Assembly: GCA_030546905.1 (NCBI GenBank)
Contig: JAUOPI010000031.1
Location: 1-37,374 of the forward strand
Direction of reading: 5' to 3'
Length of the DNA: 37,374 nt
Source of the DNA: Granulosicoccaceae sp. 1_MG-2023
GTDB lineage: Bacteria > Pseudomonadota > Gammaproteobacteria > Granulosicoccales > Granulosicoccaceae
How positions within the stretch are numbered: position 1 is the stretch's first letter; every line of letters begins with the position of its first letter. This document shows, piece after piece, positions 19,401 to 28,500 of this stretch. The notes beneath the pieces are model-generated. The model saw only the letters and a program-made list of their open reading frames with translations, made no database searches and had not been told where the DNA came from. Made by a program: the position numbers and the translations under genes.

Positions 19401-22050
19401 GGATCTTGATTCAGATAATGATGGCGTCACTGACCTCGTTGAAGCGGGCACCAGTCTGACTGACGCCGATGGCGACGGTCGTGCCGATGCGGTGGCAGAC
19501 AGCAATAACGACGGCCTGGCCGATGTGGTGATCGACAATGGTATTCGCGATGCGGACACTGATGGCGACGGTACGGTCAACCGCCTTGACCCGGATAGCG
19601 ACAACGATGGTCTGAATGATCTTGTCGAAGCCGGTGGTACTGACAGCGACAACGATGGCTTGGTCGATGGTTTTGTCGATACTGACAATGACGGCCTGGA
19701 CGACACGTTGAGCGTGACACCGTTGCCGCTGCCGGATACTGACGGGGACGAGCTTGCAGATTATCTGGATAGCGATTCCGATGATGACGGCATTGCTGAC
19801 AGTGTTGAAGGTGATGTGGATACCGACAATGACGGCACGCCGGATTATCGGGACCCGGATTCCGACAATGACGGTATCGACGACAGCGTCGAAGGTACTG
19901 TCGACACTGATGCTGACGGCACGCCGGATTACCGGGATACCGATTCCGACGCTGACGGTATTACCGACAGCGTAGAAGGCGGGACCGACACTGACGCTGA
20001 TGGCACGCCGGACTATCTGGATCGTGATTCCGATGATGACGGCATTGCTGACAGTGTTGAAGGTGATGTGGATACCGACAATGACGGCACGCCGGACTAT
20101 CGGGACCCGGATTCCGACAATGATGGTATCGACGACAGTGTTGAAGGTACTGTCGACACTGATGCTGACGGCACGCCGGATTATCGGGATACCGATTCCG
20201 ACGCTGATGGTATTGCCGACAGCGTAGAAGGCGGGACCGACACTGATGCTGATGGCACGCCTGACTATCTGGATCGTGATTCTGATGATGACGGCATTGC
20301 TGACAGTGTTGAAGGTGATGTGGATACCGACAATGACGGCACGCCGGACTATCGGGACCCGGATTCCGACAATGATGGTATCGACGACAGCGTCGAAGGT
20401 ACTGTCGACACTGATGCTGACGGCACGCCGGATTATCGGGATACCGATTCCGACGCTGACGGTATTGCCGACAGTCTTGAAGGCAATGTGGATACTGATG
20501 GTGACGGGCTTGCGGACTATCTGGACCGTGATTCCGATAACGATGGTATCCCTGACAGTGTCGAAGGTGTTGTTGATACAGACGGGGACGGCCTTGCTGA
20601 TTACAGAGATACGGATGCCGATGGTGATGGTATCGCCGATAGCCTTGAAGGCCTCGGCGACACCGACGCCGATACGACGCCGGATTATCTGGACCCGGAC
20701 TCTGACAATGACGGCATCGACGACAGTGTTGAAGGCACTGTCGACACAGATAGTGACGGTATTCCGGACTATCTGGACACCGATGCCGATGGCGATGGTG
20801 TGCCGGATCAGCAGGAACAGGCCAACTACGACAGCGACGCTGACGGTGTGCCGGACAATCTGGATATAGATGCCGATAACGACGGTATTCCGGATGCAAT
20901 CGAAGGCGCGGGCGACACTGACGGTGACGGCGTGCCGGACTATCTGGATCTGGATTCCGACAATGACGGTATCTATGACCTGATTGAGGCACAACGCAGT
21001 CTGGCAGCCGCCGCGGCGCTCGATAGTGACAATGATGGGGTTATCGATGCCGGCTATCCGGTGGGCGCAAACGGCCTGGCCGATGTGCTCGAGCAAGGCG
21101 CGGAATCGGGTTCGATCGCCTATGTTCTGTCCGACCGCGACGGCGATGGTGTGCCGGATTACCTTGACCGGGATTCGGACAACGACGGTCTGGTCGATCT
21201 GCTCGAAGCCGGCGGCAGTGATGCTGACGGAGACGGTATGGTCGATGACTTCGCCGACAGCAACGGCGACGGTCTGGATGACGGACTTGCGGTATTGCCG
21301 CTGGCCGTGCCGGACAGCGACGGCGATCTGGTTGCCGACTTCCGTGATGCGGATGCTGACAACGACGGTATTCCGGACCTGGTCGAATCGGCCGGTGAAG
21401 AAGCCGACCGTGACGGCGACGGCATGATCGACGGCTTTGCGGATGCCGATGGTGACGGGCGTGATGATGCCTACGCCGTGGCACCACTGGCGCCGGTCGA
21501 TACCGATGCTGACGGTCTGGCCGATCATCTGGATCATGACAGCGACAATGACGGTGTCAGCGATCTGGAAGAGGCCGGCGGTGTGGACCTTAACGGTGAT
21601 GGCCGGGTCGACAGCATGGCCGATGCCGATGCTGACGGCATTCCGGACTCGGTTGATGTTGACCGGAGCGGTGGTGCGGATGCCGATGCTGACGGTATCG
21701 ATGACTCGGCTGATGTCGACTTTGTACAAGGCGCGGACAGCGATGCTGACGGTATCGTGGATGCCCTGGATCCGGATGCGGACGGCGACGGCTTTGCCGA
21801 GCTCAATGATGCACCGGAGCTGGCACCGGCCTTACCGGACACCGACGGCAACGGTATTCCGGACTACCAGCAATCTACTGTTGAGCCGATCCGGACCGGC
21901 CTGGAAGGTGGTGGCTGTACGCTGAGCAGCGTGCCGGGTGCGCCGGATCCGACCCTGCCGCTGACAGTCGCACTGGCCGCGGCTTGGCTGGGCTGGCGGC
22001 GCCGGCTCAGCCGCAAGGTCACAGCCGCGTTCAAACGCGGCAATCGCTGA
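10468..22050 (+). CDS. Giant exported Asp-rich protein with DUF11-like, SdrD B-like and ~2,570-residue TSP3-like calcium-binding repeat array
   Basis: A 3860-residue protein. The signal peptide has an unusually long n-region (about 30 residues) and cleaves after SSAAHA (residue 48). Residues 49-710 form a conserved region of unknown fold containing Cys pairs such as CTDAGDDC. Residues about 711-860 resemble DUF11 (VSVAKSTLEPASPAG, VVTDILPAGLSYN). Residues about 1062-1125 are an SdrD B-like Ig domain with IGDLVFVDMNENGVYDSGD. From about 1225 to 3800 run thrombospondin type 3-like repeats of the DxDxDGxxD kind. The C-terminus is GGGC, then PDPTLPLTVALAAAWLGW, then RRR and a basic tail, a tripartite CTERM-type sorting signal. 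The likely role is a surface-anchored or released fibre or adhesin stiffened by calcium; this is inferred from architecture. A paralogue follows directly downstream in the same direction. Confidence 0.93.
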   Translation: MELPNTACTPKHAREANGGRQRAGLNRFSGAQLALATVVLLCSSAAHAGALSFGPFDQGVYSGTGPFNVTGTCTDAGDDCGDDDTRIRTGDLIQYRWSVAAADIAAGEPEFASVILEQTITPGADADIAFDEIPTICLAPPQGTGGTDPASAITVHDDGSQTLLCNLGSMGNGEQISFSVPVRPQSTSSNGATFTTSQYVYALDADGNKVVQDVAYTDNQAYEISAAPAFDIIADRRAIYQAYVDDFDIGNGPEDGFVYYWTIHIAADQDRAGKGMEPLADEFTFDPGLIFTKSDGVTPFYPAYKIIECVPNASWWGNTVYGKESIYPATPNEKKVVDSGSCAYSGDYNSGYTMTVSGADTTGSRYPTETLNGTDLSAGPYFVAAYRLRVWVPFSAIDAEDGIDGNDSGALKMSSCVADFDPQSISGTSNYASGVEPGYNGAAMADGTASNNCVGPVDVRIAAAGYFDHRVLATADETGSKWSYQPLLDTYHNGTAIAEPGMSFLHWSRIYNKGSTNFTNPTQCVIFDNTVARLTDRGNTGAPAGEYAYVTNFSKNGFDYTQWKVEYGTASLDGDDPLDKDADGIADFNASSGRYEGTWSAQQATRCDDTTVTNWTEDPEEIGLDNVNVVRLVPIDPDTTVLEPSQYLWGFVPLEMRDTFYGGPHDGESIPVGTVAAAMSTFRSDEYYPNWRGLSYEPSPENTAISGDRVTLTRATVSVAKSTLEPASPAGTPTTTLAGNNVVWQLDATVSSQLDSGSVAQNMVVTDILPAGLSYNASCTAEYEGATAPTRIEYNTPDEGETTLSWSLGDVSSAEGTDPIIFCTATDSLLPGGTVVINEATVSADNAVEPEPSYQSVALSQTGNMQAGVSVDVPLDGPDDGQRYTLSWYNFSSAGEVKAPTIINVFPYNGDDTGLSPRDPASSFSGTLSLIGEPEVTFSDGSLPGEDEVSLGTLYYSADAPATISHDPNVNTSNWCEYDGSGFVGTACPTSWDDVTAIKHVSNYALEVDGDPRQGLVMSYELQASDNANGDTYTNMFGVDSASLPDGQYIGAKSGTVLIASYSIGDLVFVDMNENGVYDSGDLRAPDGLEVQLYDAADDSLLGTTETLDGLFLFDGLSDGDYYLKIPASFFGSGGKLQGWDVAPDAQSANADANQDQDHSAYVNGSAAVSGVLTDLISLSATEPENAYSAPQGDEPVGDNVLGVSDPDTNDDFSNLTIDIGLITGDADSDGIPDVIEYGDGGLTEPADTDMDGTPDYLDTDADADGIPDSAEAGADPSSPTDSDGDGLADYLSGDSDGDGIADSDEGVTDSDGDGVADYLDPDSDGDGIDDLTEGQGDTDGDGVPDYLDTDSDGDGIADVVEGEVDTDGDGLADYVDLDSDNDGLTDEQEGTADSDADGVADYLDLDSDNDGVPDSVEAGFGSEDADADGRVDGPYGDNGLADVLETAPDAGVADEVLDSDGDGVADYLDLDSDNDGVTDLVEAGTSLTDADGDGRADAVVDGDNDGLADAVIDNGIRDADSDGDGIVNRLDPDSDNDGLNDLVEAGATDSDNDGLVDGFVDEDKDGLEDSLSGTPLPLPDTDGDALADYLDGDSDNDGIEDSVEGAVDTDNDGTPDYLDSDSDGDGIADSEEGTVDTDNDGTLNYLDPDADGDGIADAIEGEDDLDGDGTADYLDTDADGDGIADNLEGAVDSDGDGVADYLDPDSDGDGIADVVEGEVDTDGDGLADYIDLDSDNDGLTDEQEGTADSDADGVADYLDLDSDNDGVPDSVEAGFAEQDVDGDGRVDGPYGDNGLADVLETAPDAGVADEALDSDGDGVADYLDLDSDNDGVTDLVEAGTSLTDADGDGRADAIADSNNDGLADVVVDNGIRDADSDGDGTVNRLDPDSDNDGLNDLVEAGATDSDNDGLVDGFVDEDKDGLEDSLSGTPLPLPDTDGDALADYLDSDSDNDGIADSVEGAVDTDNDGTPDYLDSDSDNDGINDSEEGTVDTDNDGTPDYRDTDSDDDGIADSVEGTVDTDNDGTPDYRDTDSDDDGIADSVEGTVDTDNNGTPDYRDTDSDGDGIADSVEGTVDTDNDGTPDYRDTDSDGDGIADSVEGTVDTDNNGTPDYLDTDSDGDGIADSVEGTVDTDNDGTPDYRDTDSDDDGIADSVEGTVDSDNDGTLNYLDPDADGDGIADAIEGEDDLDGDGMADYLDTDADGDGIADSLEGAVDSDGDGVADYLDPDSDGDGIDDLTEGQGDTDGDGVPDYIDTDSDGDGIADVVEGEVDTDGDGLADYIDLDSDNDGLTDEQEGTADSDADGVADYLDLDSDNDGVPDSVEAGFGSEDADADGRVDGPYGDNGLADVLETAPDAGVADEALDSDGDGVADYLDLDSDNDGVTDLVEAGSSLTDADGDGRADAVVDGDNDGLADAVVDNGIRDADTDGDGTVNRLDPDSDNDGLNDLVEAGATDSDNDGLVDGFVDEDKDGLDDSLSGTPLPLPDTDGDALADYLDSDSDNDGIEDSVEGAVDTDNDGTPDYRDVDSDADGIPDALEGTVDSDADGLPDYRDSDSDNDGIADAVEGGASGDDIDGDGIDDAFDADATGGADSDGDGVDDDAAALDSDGDGDADYLDPDSDADGIPDALEGTQDTDADGLPDYLDADSDNDGIADAVEGGASGADSDGDGIDDAFDADTSGGADLNGDGVADEAGAPDTDRDGKPDFRDTDSDDDGIADSVEGTVDSDGDGSADYLDRDSDADGIADADEGSSDRDNDGTPDYLDSDADNDGVDDALEGNADSDGDTIPDYLDSDSDGDGIDDSVEGTTDTDGDGLADYLDSDSDGDGIADGVEGTVDSDADGVPDYLDSDSDNDGIADSLEANVDTDGDGVADYIDLDSDNDGLTDLQEGAGDSDGNGVADYLDSDSDNDGVPDSVEAGFAEQDVDGDGRVDGPYGDNGLADVLETAPDAGLIDRDGDGVADEAPDSDGDGVADYLDLDSDNDGVTDLVEAGTSLTDADGDGRADAVADSNNDGLADVVIDNGIRDADTDGDGTVNRLDPDSDNDGLNDLVEAGGTDSDNDGLVDGFVDTDNDGLDDTLSVTPLPLPDTDGDELADYLDSDSDDDGIADSVEGDVDTDNDGTPDYRDPDSDNDGIDDSVEGTVDTDADGTPDYRDTDSDADGITDSVEGGTDTDADGTPDYLDRDSDDDGIADSVEGDVDTDNDGTPDYRDPDSDNDGIDDSVEGTVDTDADGTPDYRDTDSDADGIADSVEGGTDTDADGTPDYLDRDSDDDGIADSVEGDVDTDNDGTPDYRDPDSDNDGIDDSVEGTVDTDADGTPDYRDTDSDADGIADSLEGNVDTDGDGLADYLDRDSDNDGIPDSVEGVVDTDGDGLADYRDTDADGDGIADSLEGLGDTDADTTPDYLDPDSDNDGIDDSVEGTVDTDSDGIPDYLDTDADGDGVPDQQEQANYDSDADGVPDNLDIDADNDGIPDAIEGAGDTDGDGVPDYLDLDSDNDGIYDLIEAQRSLAAAAALDSDNDGVIDAGYPVGANGLADVLEQGAESGSIAYVLSDRDGDGVPDYLDRDSDNDGLVDLLEAGGSDADGDGMVDDFADSNGDGLDDGLAVLPLAVPDSDGDLVADFRDADADNDGIPDLVESAGEEADRDGDGMIDGFADADGDGRDDAYAVAPLAPVDTDADGLADHLDHDSDNDGVSDLEEAGGVDLNGDGRVDSMADADADGIPDSVDVDRSGGADADADGIDDSADVDFVQGADSDADGIVDALDPDADGDGFAELNDAPELAPALPDTDGNGIPDYQQSTVEPIRTGLEGGGCTLSSVPGAPDPTLPLTVALAAAWLGWRRRLSRKVTAAFKRGNR
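16377..16964 (+). repeat. Seven perfect-length 84-nt tandem units
   Basis: Units start at 16377, 16461, 16545, 16629, 16713, 16797 and 16881, each exactly 84 nt. Most read PDYRDTDSD, then DGIADSVEGTVDTDNDGT, with D/G and D/N alternations inside the calcium loops. This is the most homogeneous stretch of the first gene and a likely site of copy-number change. Confidence 0.9.
19774..20529 (+). repeat. Three copies of a 252-nt higher-order repeat
   Basis: A block of three 84-nt units is repeated three times, starting at 19774, 20026 and 20278 (spacing 252 and 252). Its units carry EGDVDTDNDGTPDYRDP, EGTVDTDADGTPDYRDT and EGGTDTDADGTPDYLDR. The third copy diverges in its last unit (EGNVDTDGDGLADYLDR). 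The copies are close to identical at nucleotide level, which points to recent duplication or gene conversion. Confidence 0.9.
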
Positions 22051-22070
22051 GACTGAAGTTCAGCACTGAG

Positions 22071-22108
22071 AAAGGGGAGTCTGCAGGTCTTGCGGGTTCC
22101 CCTTTTTT
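22071..22108 (+). terminator. Rho-independent terminator after the first giant gene
   Basis: AAAGGGGA (22071-22078) pairs with TCCCCTTT (22098-22105), and the T run continues to 22108 (six T). It starts 21 nt past the TGA at 22048-22050. A small CTGAA-G-TTCAG inverted repeat precedes it. It should separate the two giant genes into distinct transcription units. Confidence 0.75.
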
Positions 22109-22362
22109 CGTTGGACCTGTTAAAGCCTGTGATCGGTTTTAGAGACGCGGCTTGTCGGGACTGCCGGGCGGGGGCGTGGAGGTGGCCGGAAGAGGGAGCT
22201 GTGGTTAGTCCTGTCCGGTATAACGGTTATATAAGCGCCGGATTTCTGTCAAATACGGCGTCATTTTATTGATTGGTTGACGGTCGTAATGCTGTACAGG
22301 CGCATTTGCGTCTGACCTTTTGTCAATTTCTTTATACCTAAAACCCATATAAGAAGCGAAAT
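22109..22362. other. Intergenic region between the giant genes
   Basis: No gene is recognised. It becomes A/T-rich from about 22250 onward, like the segment upstream of the first giant gene, in keeping with a promoter region. A 60-codon open frame at 22090-22272 has no support. Confidence 0.4.
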
Positions 22363-22391
22363 TTTACAGATATTTAACACTTTTAGCTGAT
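22363..22391 (+). promoter_or_regulatory. Putative promoter of the second giant gene
   Basis: TTTACA (22363-22368) lies 17 nt before GCTGAT (22386-22391), the same geometry as TTGACA/GCTGAT before the first giant gene. The conservation, not the match to consensus, is the main support. Confidence 0.4.
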
Positions 22392-22424
22392 CCGTATCTC
22401 ATTTCTCTGTTTCGCCTGTCGATA
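22381..22424 (+). promoter_or_regulatory. Conserved 44-nt promoter/leader block, copy 2
   Basis: This is the ungapped partner of 10297-10340 (34 of 44 identical). It ends 132 nt before the ATG at 22557, and an AAAGG ribosome binding site identical to that of copy 1 follows at 22543-22547. Confidence 0.6.
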
Positions 22425-22556
22425 AATCAAGTGACGACAAGCCGGCCTGTTTGCACAGGTCTTGCTGATGTGTTGCGTCAACTGTATCGGCGGGATGGCC
22501 GGTGCATCTTATCCACGGATGTGGACCTTAAAACGATTGAATAAAGGCCGGACTGT

Positions 22557-25500
22557 ATGGGTTTCCCGAGTATTGCTTGTAGTCGCGAACGCTCCAGAGC
22601 AACTGAAAAACGATGGAGAAGAGCGGGGACGGGTTGTATTTCCAGAGCGCAGCTTTGTATTGCTGTGCTGTTTGTATTGCTCTTTAGTAGCTACGCTCAC
22701 GCGGGATACCTGACTTTCGGGCCTTACGATCAGGGTGTGTACAGTGGCACCGGGCCGTTCAATGTCACCGGCACCTGTACCGATCCCGGTGATGACTGCG
22801 GTGATGATGACAATCGCATCCGTACATTGGATCTGATCCAGTACAGCTGGTCTGTGGCCGCGGCGGATATCGCAACGGGTGAAGATGATTTCGAATCGGT
22901 GATTCTGGAGCAGACGATCACGCCGGGCGTTGGCGCGGAAATCGAGTTCGAAGAAATTCCGGCGGTCTGTCTGGCACCGCCTCAGGGTTCCGGTGGCACG
23001 GATCCGGAATCGTCGATCACGGAAAATGACGACGGCTCGCTGACCTTGCTGTGTAATATCGGCTCGCTTGGTAACGGCGAGCAGCTGTCGTTCAGTATCC
23101 CGGTGCGCGCGCTGGCCAATTCCGTTAATGCGGCCACTTTCACAACCAGCCAGCGTGTATATGCGCTGGATGCAGACGGCAATCAGGTTGCTGATGAGGT
23201 GGTCTATACGGACTCTACCGTATATGAAATCTCCGCAGCGCCTGCTTTCGATCTGATCGGCGACCGTAAGCCCATCTACCGCAGTTACGTCACCGACCAG
23301 GATGTCGGCAACGGATTGGAACCGGGTTATGTTTACTACTGGACTGCGCATATTGCCGCGGACGCAGATCGTGGCGGAAAGGGCGTGGAAGCACTGTCAG
23401 ATACCTTTACCTTTACACCGGGCCTGAGCTTTACCAAGTCCGATGGTACAACGCCCTACTACCCCAAATATAAAATCCTCGAATGCATACCCAACACGTC
23501 GGCCTGGGGCACTGTGGTGCTCGGCAAGGAAACGGGGAACACCGACTACGACATCGAAACAAAGGTGGTTGATTCCGGTAGCTGTAGTTACTCGGGGGAT
23601 TACAGCACCGGCTATACGATGACGGTGACCGGTGCTGACACAACCGGCTCACGCTACCCGACGGAGACGGCGGGTGGCTCGGACTTGTCGGCGGGGCCGT
23701 ATTTTGTCGCCGCTTACCGCTTGCGCTTGTGGATTCCGTTTTCCGAGATCGATGCCGAGGACGGTGTTCCTGATGACAACTCCGGAGGGGTGTTCATAAC
23801 CAGCTGCCTGTCCGACTTTGACCCTGTCAGCCAGTCAGGTGTCTCCAACTATGCTGATGCGACTGAACCGGGTTACAACGGTACTGCCATGTCCGACGGG
23901 TCTGCCAGTAATAACTGTACCGGCCCGGTTACGGCAGAAGTCACGGTAGGAGGCAGCTCGGAAACCCGTGTTGTCTCCACCATTAGTGATGCCGGCAAGA
24001 TCTCCTATCCGCCTTTGCTTAGCGCATACCACGTCGGCACGGCTACGACCGAACCGGGTATGAGCTTCGCCTATGCGACCCGTTTCATTAACTCAGGTAG
24101 CCTTAACCTGAGTAATACACAGCTGTGTTTGGTTTTTGACAACACAGTGACCAGACTCACTGATCGTGGCAATACCGGGGCGACGGCCGGCGAGTACGCC
24201 TTTATTGCGAACAAGACCGCCGGAGGCTTTGATTATACGGACTGGAAGGTCCAGTACGGTACGGTGTCGCTTGACGACGTCGATCCCTTGGATGGTAATG
24301 GTGACGGGGTTGCGGACTTTAATGCGCAGAGCGGGCGTTATGAAGGCGACTGGAGTGCCATGAACGCCGTCCGCTGTGATGACCCGACTATTACCAACTG
24401 GAGCGATGATCCGCTCGACATCGGTCTCGACGATATCAACGTCGTGCGTTTTGTGCCGAAAGATCCGTCTGTAACCCAGTTGGAGCCCGGCCAGGACATC
24501 TGGGGCGCGGTGCCCGTGGAACTGCGCGATAGCTTCTACGGCGGGCCTTATGACGGTGAGTCGATTCCGGCGGGCACGGTCACGGCCGGCATGGGTACCT
24601 TCAGACACGATGAGTACAAACCTGGTTGGCGCACGATCGGTTACAACCCATCGCCTGAGAACAACTCTGCGCATGGTGATCGGGTCACATTTACGCGTGC
24701 GACCCTGAGTGTGTCGAAATCCACGCTTGAGCCGGCGTCTCCGGCGGGCACACCGACCACGACTCTGGCGGGTAATAATGTGGTCTGGCAGCTTGCCAGC
24801 TCGGTGAGCTCGGCTCTGGAAACAGGGTCTACGGCGGAGAATGTGACGCTGACTGACGTGCTGCCCGATGGTCTGAGCTACAACGAAACCTGTACTTCCG
24901 CCTACCCGGGAAGCACGGCACCGACTTTTGTTGAATACAACACGCCGGAGACCGGTGAGACGACGCTCACCTGGACGCTTGGTGATGTGTCGAGTAACGG
25001 TTCCGTCGATCCGATTATTTTCTGTACCTCTACTGACGCCTTGTTGCCGGCCGGCAGCGTGTTGATTAATGAGGCGACGCTTGATGCTGATAACGCGGTT
25101 ATTACAGAACCGGTTTATCAGAGTGTTTCCCTGAGCCAGACTGGTAGTATTCAGGCCAGCGTCTACGTTGATGTCCCACTTGATGAGCCAAACGATACCC
25201 AGATCTACACTCTGAGTTGGTACAACTTCGCGACCACGGGTACGGTAAAACCGCCGACGATTATTAACGTCTTTCCGCACAACAATGACGGCTTCGGCCT
25301 GTCGCCCCGTGAGCCGGAGTCTGAATTCGACGGTACGCTGAGCCTGGTCGGTGAGCCGCAGGTGACCTTCTCGGACGCCACTCAGCCGGGCACCGACGAG
25401 GATGAAATCGGCACGCTGTATTACTCTGCGGATGAGCCTTCAACAATCAACTATGACCCCAACGTAAACACCAGCAACTGGTGTACATATGATGGTTCGG

Positions 25501-28500
25501 CATTTGTCGGCACGTCCTGCCCGACTTCGTGGAGCGACGTAACAGCGATCAAGCACGTCTCCAATTATGAGTTGGAATCCGATGGTGACCCGCGTCAGGG
25601 CCTGAAGATGACGTACACGCTGCAGGCCAGTGGCAATGCCAACGGCGACAGCTATACCAACGTCTTCGGGGTTGATTCCGCCTCCTTGCCGGACGGCCAG
25701 TATATTGCGGCCAAAAGCGGCACGATTGTGATTGCTTCTTATTCTGTCGGTGATCTTGTCTTCGTCGATATGAATGAGAACGGTGTCTACGACAGTGGTG
25801 ACTGGCGTGCGCCGGATGGTCTGGAGGTGCAGCTGTATGACGCCTCTGATGACACGCTGGTGAGCAGCACCACAACCAGCAATGGTCTGTTCCTGTTCGA
25901 CAGCTTATCCGACGGTGAGTACTACCTGAAAATTCCGGGCTCGTATTTCGCGGCTGACGGAAAACTCGAAGGGTGGAACGTCGCACCCGATTGGAAGCCC
26001 GCGGAAGATGACGCCAACCAGGATGTGGATCACTCCGGCCAGCTGACGGCGGACGGTGTTGTTACCGACAGCTTTACCCTGTCCGGTACAGCGCCGGCAG
26101 AGTCCACGGACGCACCGGTGGGTGATGAACCTGTCGGCGACAACGTGCTGGGTCTGAGCGATTCCAATACCAACGATGACTTCTCCAATCTGACCATCGA
26201 TATCGGTCTGATCACCGGTGATGCGGATGGCGACGGCATTCCCGATGTGATCGAATTCGGTACCGGTGGCCTGACGTCGCCGGATAACAGCGATGGTGAC
26301 AGTCGACCTGATTATCTGGACACAGATTCGGATAATGACGGCATCCATGACACGGATGAAGCCGGATCCGATCCGGAGTCGCCTGTCGACAGCGATGGTG
26401 ACGGGGTTGCAGATTATATCGACCGCGATTCAGACAGTGACGGTATTCCGGATGCGCTGGAAGGCGATTCCGACAGCGATTTGGACGGTAGTCCCGATTA
26501 CCTCGATAACGACAGCGATGGCGATGGCGTTGACGATAGCCTGGAAGCCGGCGCGTCCAGCGACAGTGACAGCGATGGTGATGGTATTCCCGATCAGTAC
26601 GATGTGGATAACACGAATGGTCCTGACTTTGACGGGAACGGGATTGATGACCTTTCCGCACTGACTGACACCGATGGTGACGGTACCCCGGATTATCTGG
26701 ATGATGATTCTGACAATGACGGTATTCCCGATGCTGAGGAGGCCTCGACTGAGGATAGTGATGGCGATGGTATCGTCGACTATCTGGATTTTGACAGCGA
26801 TAACGACGGCATTCCGGACGCCTTGGAAGGCACTGCCGACAGCGACGGCGATGGTGTTGCCGACTATCTGGATCGTGACAGCGACAATGACGGTATCGAT
26901 GATGCCGTAGAGTCCGGCGCCTCTGGTAACGACAGTGATGGCGACGGTATTGATGACACGTTTGATGTTGATACGACCAACGGTACAGATGCTGACGGCG
27001 ATGGGATCGACGATGACGTCGCTGTGTTGGATACCGATGGTGACGGGCTTGCGGATTACCTGGATTCCGACTCGGATGACGACGGCATTGCGGATCTTGT
27101 CGAAGCCGGCGGTAGTGACACAGATGGTGACGGTAAGGTCGATGGCTTCGTCGACAGCGATGGTGACGGCCGCGATGACTCTCTGAGCACAACACCCTTG
27201 CCGGTATCTGATACGGACGGTGACGGGGTTGCGGATTATCTGGATCTCGATTCCGACAATGATGGTCTGACTGATGCGCAGGAAGGTACCGGCGACAGTG
27301 ACGGTGACGGTATCGCCGATTATCTGGATCTGGATTCAGATAACGATGGTGTGCCGGACTCTGTTGAGGCGGGCTTCGGTGCGCAGGATGCCGATGCTGA
27401 CGGTCGTGTCGATGGTGTCTACGGTGATAACGGTCTGGCCGATGCGCTGGAAAGCACGCCGGAATCCGGTCTGATCGACAGCGACGCTGACGGTCTTGCC
27501 GATGAGGCTCTGGACAGCGACGGTGACGGCGTTGCTGATTACCTGGATCTGGACAGTGACAATGACGGCGTGACCGATCTTGTTGAAGCCGGTACTGAAG
27601 GCGTGGCCGATACTGATGGCGATGGCCGAGTGGATACCCCGGTTGACAGCGACAACGATGGTCTTGCCGACGCGGTGATCGACGAAGGTATCAGCGATGC
27701 TGATAGCGATGGCGACGGTGTGGTTAATCGCCTTGATCAGGACAGTGATAACGACGGTATTACTGATCTGGTTGAAGCCGGCGGCACTGATAGCGATGCC
27801 GATGGCGTGGTCGATGGTTTCACCGATGCCGATGGTGACGGCCTTGATGATGCGCTGAGCGCGTCTCCGCTGCCGCTGCCGGATACTGACAGTGACGAGG
27901 CTGCAGATTACCTGGATACCGACTCCGATGGTGACGGTATTGCCGACAGCGTCGAAGGCACTGTTGATACAGATGGTGACGATACGCCGGATTACCTGGA
28001 TACCGACTCTGATGGCGACGGCATTGCCGACAGTGTTGAAGGCAATGTTGATACAGATGGTGACGGTACGCCGGATTTCCGTGATACCGATTCCGACGAC
28101 GATGGTATAGCCGACAGCGTCGAAGGCACTGTTGATACAGATGGTGACGATACGCCGGATTTCCGTGATCTCGATTCCGACGGCGATGGTATTGCCGACA
28201 GCGTCGAAGGCACTGTGGATACTGACGGAGACGGTACCCCGGATTATCTGGACCCCGATTCCGACGGCGACGGCATTGCCGACAGCGTCGAAGGCACTGT
28301 GGATACAGATGGTGACGGTACGCCGGATTTCCGTGATACCGATTCCGACGACGACGGCATTGCCGACAGCGTCGAAGGCACTGTTGATACTGATGGTGAC
28401 GATACGCCGGATTTCCGTGATACCGATTCCGACGACGATGGTATAGCCGACAGCGTCGAAGGCACTGTTGATACAGATGGTGACAATACGCCGGATTTCC

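Larger units (their letters stand above)
14143..21870 (+). repeat. TSP3-like coding repeat array of the first giant protein
   Basis: About 7.7 kb of coding repeats with a basic period of 84 nt (28 residues), of the form DYLDxDSDxDGIxDxxEG then xVDTDxDGxP. In one typical unit, 9 of 28 residues are Asp. Longer cassettes interrupt the simple units. The cassette with VEAGF, then RVDGPYGDNGLADVLE and PLPLPDTDGD occurs four times (AGCCGGTTTC at 14721, 15786, 17439 and 19224). A DDAFDAD/SGGAD cassette occurs twice near 18200 and 18480. Many adjacent units differ mostly at synonymous positions. Confidence 0.9.

Noticed and set aside
19411-21729. 772-codon open frame on the minus strand
   Set aside because: It is the mirror of the Asp/Gly-rich repeats: GAC/GAT/GGT codons read backwards give Val/Ile-type codons without stops. 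It has no independent start context and no known domain.
22462-22713. 83-codon plus-strand frame over the start of the second giant gene
   Set aside because: It is out of frame with the conserved signal peptide and has no ribosome binding site; the ATG at 22557 with AAAGG 9 nt upstream matches the first giant gene.
24093-25280. 395-codon minus-strand frame, and similar ones at 10315-11259 and 22509-23351
   Set aside because: They lie antisense to the conserved N-terminal regions and leaders of the giant genes, recur at equivalent places in both paralogues, and have Arg-rich low-complexity translations. They are shadows.
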